Shown: one piece after another, positions 58,170 through 64,000 of the stretch
How positions within the stretch are numbered: the stretch's first letter is position 1
Layout: every line of letters starts with the position of its first letter
NCBI GenBank assembly: GCA_024694565.1
Contig: JAILJR010000118.1
Span: forward strand, 27,491 to 91,490
Length of the DNA: 64,000 nucleotides
DNA from: Butyrivibrio sp.
Lineage (GTDB): Bacteria; Bacillota; Clostridia; Lachnospirales; Lachnospiraceae
Direction of reading: 5' to 3'
Notes under the pieces: model-generated
Told to the model about the DNA's origin: nothing
The model's database searches: none
Seen by the model: the letters and a program-made list of their open reading frames with translations, nothing else
Program-made: the position numbers and the translations under genes

Positions 58170-60593
58170 ATGAATTCATCAAAATCATGGATTAAAGCAT
58201 ATGTACCTGAATTATCATGCACCGATCAGGAGTTTTTCGATGCAATGACACTTTCCGGAACCAAGACAGAAGGCTATACACAGCTTGACAAAAATCTGGA
58301 CAGGATTGTTGTTGGGCAGATAAAAGAAATTGCGCCTCATCCCGATGCGGATAAGCTTGTTATATGTCAGGTTGATATCGGCACTGAGACAATACAGATT
58401 GTAACAGGTGCAAACAACATGAAAGAGGGGGATAAGGTTCCTGTAGTTCTTGATGGCGGCAAAGTTGCCGGCGGACATGACGGAGGACCGCTTCCGGAGG
58501 ATGGTATCAAAATTAAGGCGGGTAAGCTCCGCGGAGTACCATCTGCAGGAATGATGTGCTCAATTGAAGAGCTGGGTTCGACAAAAGATTATTATCCGGA
58601 TGCTCCGGAGGAGGGATTATATATACTCCCTGCTGATACAGAGGTTGGAGCAGATGCAGTTGAAGTACTTGGGCTTCATGATACGGTATTTGAATTTGAG
58701 GTTACATCAAACCGTGTTGACTGCTACAGCATTCTAGGCATTGCCAGAGAAGCATCAGCTACCTTCAGACTTCCCTTTGAAGCACCAAAGGTTGTTGTAA
58801 AGGAAGAAGCAGATGGAAATGCTGCTGATATGATAGAGGTGGAAATAAAGGACACAGACCTCTGTTCCAATTACTGTGCAAGAGTTGCAAAGGATATTAA
58901 AATAGCACCTTCGCCTGAGTGGATGCAGAGAAGGCTTTCAAGTGTCGGAATAAGACCAATAAACAACCTGGTTGACATCACAAATTATGTCATGATGGAA
59001 TACGGTCAGCCAATGCACGCCTATGACATGTCCACTATCGCAGGAAACAGGATTGTTGTTAAAAGAGCTTCTGACGGTGACACCTTTATAACACTTGACG
59101 GACAGGAGAGAAAGCTGGACAGCGAGGTTCTCATGATCTGTGACGGTGAGAAGGAGGTTGGTATCGCCGGAATAATGGGAGGTGAGAACTCAATGATCAC
59201 TGACAGCGTTGATACGGTTCTCTTCGAGGCAGCAACCTTCAACGGTCCCAATATCAGAAAGTCTGCAAAGAGAGTGGGACTCAGAACAGATGCATCCGGT
59301 CTTTTTGAGAAGGGCCTTGATCCTGCGAATGCTCTGGATGCCATAAACCGCGCATGCCAGCTTGTTGAAGAGCTCGGATGCGGCAAGGTTGTACCGGGCG
59401 TTGTACAGGTTGGCCTTCCGATAAAAACTCTCAAGAGATTCAGCCTTGAAGCAGACAGGATAAACAAGCTCCTCGGAACAGATATCTCTAAGGATGAGAT
59501 GGTAGAGATACTGAAAAGAGAGGAAGTCGGATATGATGAAAAAGCCGATGAGGTCATCATTCCTTCCTTCAGGCAGGATCTTAACCAGATGTGTGACATT
59601 GCGGAGGAGGTCGCAAGATTCTCGGGATATGACAAGATTCCTACAACTCTCCCCAAGAACAGTGCTACAACAGGTGGTATTTCCTTCAAGATGAGAGTTG
59701 AAAAGAAGGCAAGGGAGATAGCACAGTTCTGTGGATTCTCCCAGGGTTATACATATTCTTTCGAGAGCCCGAAGGTGTTTGACAAGCTCCTGCTTCCACA
59801 GGATGCGCCTGAGAGAGCAGCAATAAAGATATCAAATCCTCTCGGAGAAGATTTCTCAATAATGAGGACAATCTCCTTAAACGGAATGCTTACGAGTCTT
59901 GCAACCAACTATAACAGGAGGAACAAGGATGTTCGTCTCTATGAGATGGGCAATATATACATTCCAAAGAGCCTGCCGCTTGTTGAGCTTCCTGACGAGA
60001 GAATGCAGTTTACTCTCGGTTTCTATGGCGAAGGAGACTTCTTTACAATGAAGGGAGCTGTAGAGGAATTTCTTGACAGCGTCAACATGCTGGATAAGAT
60101 TTCTTACGACCCCAAAGCGGGAAAGACCTTCCTTCATCCGGGAAGACAGGCAGCAATTGTTTACGGTGATACCGTGATCGGTTATCTTGGTGAGGTTCAT
60201 CCTGCTGTCTGCGACAATTATGATATTGGAACAAGAGTATACATAGCAGTTCTGGATATGCCATATGTTGTTGAGAATGCATCCTTTGATACCATCTACA
60301 CAGGCATTGCAAAGTTCCCTGCAGTGACTAGAGATATATCAATGGTTGTACCAAAGGAAGTTCTTGCGGGTGATATCGAGAAGATGATCAGGCAGAGGGC
60401 AGGCAGGAAGCTGGAGAGCCTTGAGCTGTTCGACATCTACGAAGGAGCCCAGATCAAACCCGGCTTTAAGTCTATGGCATACTCACTCACCTTCAGGGAC
60501 AAAGAAAAGACAATGGAGGATGAGGAGATAAATGCAGCGATGAAGAAGATATTAAATGGGCTTCAGTCCATGAATATTGAGCTTCGTTCTTAA
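58170..60593 (+). CDS. pheT: Phenylalanine-tRNA ligase beta subunit
   Basis: HPDADKLVICQVDIGTETIQIVTGANNMKEGDKVPVVLDGG...PINNLVDITNYVMMEYGQPMHAYD. Confidence 0.97.
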   Translation: MNSSKSWIKAYVPELSCTDQEFFDAMTLSGTKTEGYTQLDKNLDRIVVGQIKEIAPHPDADKLVICQVDIGTETIQIVTGANNMKEGDKVPVVLDGGKVAGGHDGGPLPEDGIKIKAGKLRGVPSAGMMCSIEELGSTKDYYPDAPEEGLYILPADTEVGADAVEVLGLHDTVFEFEVTSNRVDCYSILGIAREASATFRLPFEAPKVVVKEEADGNAADMIEVEIKDTDLCSNYCARVAKDIKIAPSPEWMQRRLSSVGIRPINNLVDITNYVMMEYGQPMHAYDMSTIAGNRIVVKRASDGDTFITLDGQERKLDSEVLMICDGEKEVGIAGIMGGENSMITDSVDTVLFEAATFNGPNIRKSAKRVGLRTDASGLFEKGLDPANALDAINRACQLVEELGCGKVVPGVVQVGLPIKTLKRFSLEADRINKLLGTDISKDEMVEILKREEVGYDEKADEVIIPSFRQDLNQMCDIAEEVARFSGYDKIPTTLPKNSATTGGISFKMRVEKKAREIAQFCGFSQGYTYSFESPKVFDKLLLPQDAPERAAIKISNPLGEDFSIMRTISLNGMLTSLATNYNRRNKDVRLYEMGNIYIPKSLPLVELPDERMQFTLGFYGEGDFFTMKGAVEEFLDSVNMLDKISYDPKAGKTFLHPGRQAAIVYGDTVIGYLGEVHPAVCDNYDIGTRVYIAVLDMPYVVENASFDTIYTGIAKFPAVTRDISMVVPKEVLAGDIEKMIRQRAGRKLESLELFDIYEGAQIKPGFKSMAYSLTFRDKEKTMEDEEINAAMKKILNGLQSMNIELRS

Positions 60594-60630
60594 ATACCTG
60601 ATCATAAAAAAGAGTAGAAAGGAAAATTAA

Positions 60631-62127
60631 ATGTACAGAAAAAACGCATGGACTACATATAATGATGAACAGCTTAAAGAGGTAGAGGCGTTTGCTGAGG
60701 ATTACAAGGCCTTTCTTGACAATTCCAAGACTGAACGTGAGGCAATTGATACTATAGTCAATGAGATTGAAAACGCCGGTTACAGGGAACTTAATACCTT
60801 GATCGGAGGAGATAAAAAGCTTGGGAAAGGTGACAAGGTTTATTCTGTCTGGATGAACAAGTCCATTATCATCTTTAAGCTTGGTTCAGACCCTATCGAG
60901 GCAGGGCTCAACATTCTTGGAGCACACATTGATTCGCCAAGGCTTGATGTTAAGCAGAATCCGCTCTATGAGGACGGCGGCATTGCTTATCTTGACACCC
61001 ATTACTATGGGGGTGTCAAGAAGTATCAATATGTAACGCTGCCTCTTGCAATCCACGGAGTGGTTGTAAGGAAAGATGGAACGACCGTCCAGTTAAATGT
61101 CGGCGAGGATGAAGATGATCCTGTATTTTTCATATCGGATCTTTTGATCCACCTTGCCCAGGAGCAGCTTGCCAAGAAAGCTTCAAATGTTATTGAGGGT
61201 GAAGCTCTCGATCTTATCGTAGGAAACAGACCATTTGTAATTGAGAGTGATGAAAAAGAGAAGGCTGAGAAAAAATCAAAGCTCTCAGAAGGCGAAAAGT
61301 ACGCTATTGCTTCTGAAAAGGAAGAGAAGAAGGAAAGCGGAAAGGTTTCCGGAGCAGTTAAGCGCGGAATAATGGCTATCCTGAAGGATCTCTATGGAAT
61401 CGAGGAAGAGGACTTTATTTCAGCAGAGCTTGAGATCGTACCAGCAGGAAAAGCAAGGGATGCAGGCTTTGACAGATCAATGATACTCGGCTACGGCCAT
61501 GACGACAGAGTATGTGCTTATCCCTCTATGAGAGCAATTATCGAAGCCGGTGACCTAAAGAGAACTGCATGCTGCATCCTTGTAGATAAAGAGGAGATAG
61601 GGAGCGTCGGTGCAACCGGAATGCAGTCAAGATTTTTTGAAAATGCCGTAGCAGAGCTTATGAATCTGACCAACGAGGGCTTCAACGAGCTCTCTCTCAG
61701 AAGATGCCTTGCAAATTCCTGCATGCTTTCATCAGATGTAAGTGCTGCTTTTGACCCAACCTACGCAAGCAGCTTTGAGAAAAAGAATGCAGCCTTCTTA
61801 GGCGGCGGACTTGTGTTTAACAAATTTACGGGAAGCAGGGGAAAGAGCGGCTCTAATGATGCTAATGCAGAATATATAGCAGAGATCAGAAAGGCCTTTG
61901 ATGAGGACGGTATAGTATATCACACAGCAGAGCTGGGTAAGGTAGATGTAGGAGGAGGCGGAACAATCGCCTACATACTTGCTCTTTATGGAATGAATGT
62001 CATTGACAGCGGTGTTGCTGTTCTCAATATGCATGCACCATGGGAAGTAGTAAGCAAGGCTGACGTGTATGAAGCAAAGCGCGGGTATGTCTCATTCCTG
62101 CAGAAGATGGATTTTAGAAATGAATAA
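60631..62127 (+). CDS. M18 family aminopeptidase
   Basis: [33 protein letters not shown]...[17 protein letters not shown]...[19 protein letters not shown]. Confidence 0.94.
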   Translation: MYRKNAWTTYNDEQLKEVEAFAEDYKAFLDNSKTEREAIDTIVNEIENAGYRELNTLIGGDKKLGKGDKVYSVWMNKSIIIFKLGSDPIEAGLNILGAHIDSPRLDVKQNPLYEDGGIAYLDTHYYGGVKKYQYVTLPLAIHGVVVRKDGTTVQLNVGEDEDDPVFFISDLLIHLAQEQLAKKASNVIEGEALDLIVGNRPFVIESDEKEKAEKKSKLSEGEKYAIASEKEEKKESGKVSGAVKRGIMAILKDLYGIEEEDFISAELEIVPAGKARDAGFDRSMILGYGHDDRVCAYPSMRAIIEAGDLKRTACCILVDKEEIGSVGATGMQSRFFENAVAELMNLTNEGFNELSLRRCLANSCMLSSDVSAAFDPTYASSFEKKNAAFLGGGLVFNKFTGSRGKSGSNDANAEYIAEIRKAFDEDGIVYHTAELGKVDVGGGGTIAYILALYGMNVIDSGVAVLNMHAPWEVVSKADVYEAKRGYVSFLQKMDFRNE

Positions 62128-63187
62128 TAGCGAGTTGGGGCTTAGCACATCAGATTATTATTTTGATCTGCCAAAGGAGCTTATAGCCCAGGATCCTCTT
62201 ATGAAGCGGGATGAATGCAGACTGCTTCTTGTGGATAAAAACACCGGAGAAACAAGACATCAGAGGTTTGACGATATAATTGATTACCTTGATCCGGGGG
62301 ACTGCCTTGTACTCAACAACACAAAGGTTATTCCCGCAAGACTTCTGGGTGAGAAGGAGGGAACAGGTGCGGCAGTTGAGATCCTGCTTCTGAAGAGAAA
62401 GGAAAGTGACGTCTGGGAGACTTTAGTAAAGCCCGGTAAGAAGCTTCGCAAGGGAGCAAGAGTATCCTTTGGAGGAGGAATACTTACAGCTGAGATAATA
62501 GATATTCTTGATGACGGCAACAGACTTGTAAGGTTTTTTTACGATGGTATATGGGAGGAGGTACTCGACAGGCTTGGTGAGATGCCTTTGCCTCCCTATA
62601 TAACACACAAGCTGCAGGACAAGGAAATGTATCAGACTGTTTACGCCAAATATGAGGGATCGGCAGCTGCACCAACCGCCGGACTTCATTTTACAAATGA
62701 GCTTCTTCAGAGGATAAAGGAGAAGGGCATTGAACTGGCATTTGTAACCCTTCATGTTGGTCTTGGAACCTTCAGGCCTGTCAAGGTCACAAATGTTAAA
62801 GAGCATCACATGCACTCTGAGTGGTATCAGGTCACAAAGGAGGCTGCCGATAAAATAAACAGTGCAAAGCAGAGCGGACACAGAATAATATGTGTCGGAA
62901 CTACCAGCTGCAGAACCATTGAGAGCGCCGCAGACGAGAACGGTATGCTTAAGGAGTGCAGCGATGACACATCAATATTCATTTACCCCGGTTACAGCTT
63001 TAAGGTGACAGACTGCCTTATCACCAACTTTCACCTTCCTGAATCCACGCTGGTCATGCTGGTATCGGCTCTTGCAGGAAGAGAACATGTGCTTGCCGCC
63101 TATGAGGAAGCCATCAAAGAGAGGTACAGATTTTTCTCCTTTGGTGATGCATGCTTTTTCTGTGACTTATCGAAATATAGTCAGTAA
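62120..63187 (+). CDS. queA: S-adenosylmethionine:tRNA ribosyltransferase-isomerase
   Basis: [36 protein letters not shown]...[18 protein letters not shown]...[11 protein letters not shown]...[12 protein letters not shown]-like segment; start at 62120 overlaps preceding stop. Confidence 0.96.
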   Translation: MNNSELGLSTSDYYFDLPKELIAQDPLMKRDECRLLLVDKNTGETRHQRFDDIIDYLDPGDCLVLNNTKVIPARLLGEKEGTGAAVEILLLKRKESDVWETLVKPGKKLRKGARVSFGGGILTAEIIDILDDGNRLVRFFYDGIWEEVLDRLGEMPLPPYITHKLQDKEMYQTVYAKYEGSAAAPTAGLHFTNELLQRIKEKGIELAFVTLHVGLGTFRPVKVTNVKEHHMHSEWYQVTKEAADKINSAKQSGHRIICVGTTSCRTIESAADENGMLKECSDDTSIFIYPGYSFKVTDCLITNFHLPESTLVMLVSALAGREHVLAAYEEAIKERYRFFSFGDACFFCDLSKYSQ

Positions 63188-63193
63188 TATGTT

Positions 63194-63305
63194 ATGAGCT
63201 TTTGTCGGGCAACATATGTTATGAGCTGCCCGGCAAAATCTCGCCAGTCCGGCCCCTGCTGTGCATATTGTAACATTGTGCAATAACTTCGGGCAGCTGA
63301 AGCTA
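63194..63305. repeat. Rearranged/decayed derivative of the 204-bp hairpin element
   Basis: GAGCTTTTGTCGGGCAACAT then GAGCTGCCCGGCAAAATCTCGCCAGTCCGGCCCCTGCTGTGCATATTGTAACATTGTGCAATAACTTCGGGCAGCTGAAGCT, matching outer arm and arm-to-core pieces. Confidence 0.75.
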
Positions 63306-63379
63306 TTATTATAGTGACAAATATAACGAACTAAAGTATTATGAAATTGGTAGTTTAAAGAAAATATGAAAACAGTAGA

Positions 63380-63480
63380 ACGTCCTTAGGGATCAAAGAC
63401 ATCAGGACTACTCAAATAAATGTAGCCCTTCTCATGTCGACTTACCGCAAGCGGTACCCATTAGGACCAAACTTGGGGGT
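63380..63480 (+). promoter_or_regulatory. Structured 5' leader of the PilZ gene (putative cis-regulatory RNA, class unassigned)
   Basis: GTCC-TTAG-GGATCAAAGAC, TACCGCAAGCGGTA hairpin, ACCC (63456-63459) able to pair with the GGGGGT SD (63475-63480). Confidence 0.4.
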
Positions 63481-63485
63481 ATGAT

Positions 63486-63827
63486 ATGGAAGATAAGAGA
63501 AAACACAAAAGACTGGAGCTCTCAGGAGAAATACTTCTTAAGCAGCTTGGAGGATCAGGTGACACCGAGTCGGCTCAGATTGATGTTACCGATTGCTCAA
63601 GAGATGGTATAGGTTTCTCTACAACTGCCCAGCTCACGATTGGAGACAATTATGAGGCTAATTTAAGAATTTGGACAAAAGAGGTTCTTCATGTATTCAT
63701 CCAGATAGTAAGGGCAGCCAAAAAAGAAGATACATTCCATTACGGCGGAATTTTCATAGGAATGCCTGAGGGCGACAAGGTGAGAATAGAAGTGTACGAG
63801 ACTGTAAAGGATCAGCTTCACGAGTGA
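63486..63827 (+). CDS. PilZ-domain protein
   Basis: MEDKRKHKRLELSGEILLKQL...IDVTDCSRDGIGFST...YGGIFIGMPEGDK; RxxxR and D/NxSxxG PilZ-type motifs (KRKHKRLE; DCSRDGIG). Confidence 0.85.
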   Translation: MEDKRKHKRLELSGEILLKQLGGSGDTESAQIDVTDCSRDGIGFSTTAQLTIGDNYEANLRIWTKEVLHVFIQIVRAAKKEDTFHYGGIFIGMPEGDKVRIEVYETVKDQLHE

Positions 63828-63833
63828 TTGAAT

Positions 63834-64000
63834 GAGTCGCCCGACAAAAGCTCACCAGTCCGGCCCCGACTGTGCATATTGTACAATCACTTCGGGCACG
63901 CTTTCGCTCCTTTCGCTTCGTAGCGGTACTAAGCTCGAAAATACCTCGCTAAGTACCGACGAGCTCATAGGGCCTCTCAGCTGCTTGTGCAATATGCACA
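63834..64000 (-). repeat. 204-bp interspersed hairpin element, copy C (reverse orientation, truncated by window end)
   Basis: Reverse complement reads ...CGGTACTTAGCGAGGTATTTTCGAGCTTAGTACCGCTACGAAGCGAAAGGAGCGAAAGCGTGCCCGAAGTGATTGTACAATATGCACAGTCGGGGCCGGACTGGTGAGCTTTTGTCGGGCGACTC. Confidence 0.95.

Noticed and set aside
1-64000. CRISPR array, prophage, integrative element or rRNA/tRNA genes
   Set aside because: No regularly spaced direct repeats, phage structural genes, integrases/transposases or recognisable tRNA/rRNA sequences were found by reading; repeats present are dispersed palindromes.

Overview
This 64 kb window looks like ordinary chromosome from a Lachnospiraceae/Butyrivibrio-like Firmicute, judged from gene content and codon style; species was not tested. 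Main blocks are: an arginine biosynthesis region (argG divergent from argC-GNAT-argJ-argB-argD) with a tandem ARG-box-like operator; a ComEA-like/two-component/GerMN/ComEC block; GT4-GH13; nrdD and its activase with a paired NrdR-like operator; holA; glyA; thrC and citrate synthase; a zinc-ribbon/PrsW membrane-protease cluster; deoC; a 6S-RNA-like gene; pfp, HU and c-di-GMP genes (two GGDEF, one GGDEF-EAL, one PilZ); pheST; an M18 aminopeptidase; and queA. No prophage, CRISPR, rRNA or tRNA was recognised. The strongest candidate for something undescribed is a ~700-nt ORF-free, purine-rich transcription unit at ~29957-30655. It has a perfect TTGACA-17-TATAAT promoter, many perfect local and long-range helices, and an 11-bp terminal hairpin, so it looks like a large 'ornate' noncoding RNA (possibly ROOL-like, possibly new). 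Other leads are a 204-bp interspersed hairpin element with compensatory changes between copies and a 46-bp deletion derivative, a second short repeat family (ATTCAGTGGTCAGC), a recurrent 5'UTR cassette (AAGTCAGATATAAAC...GTTTAT-SD), the zinc-ribbon/PrsW cluster, an AP2/degenerate-HNH protein, a membrane-anchored GH3 pseudoenzyme, and a structured PilZ leader. All calls come from reading the sequence; no database search was run.
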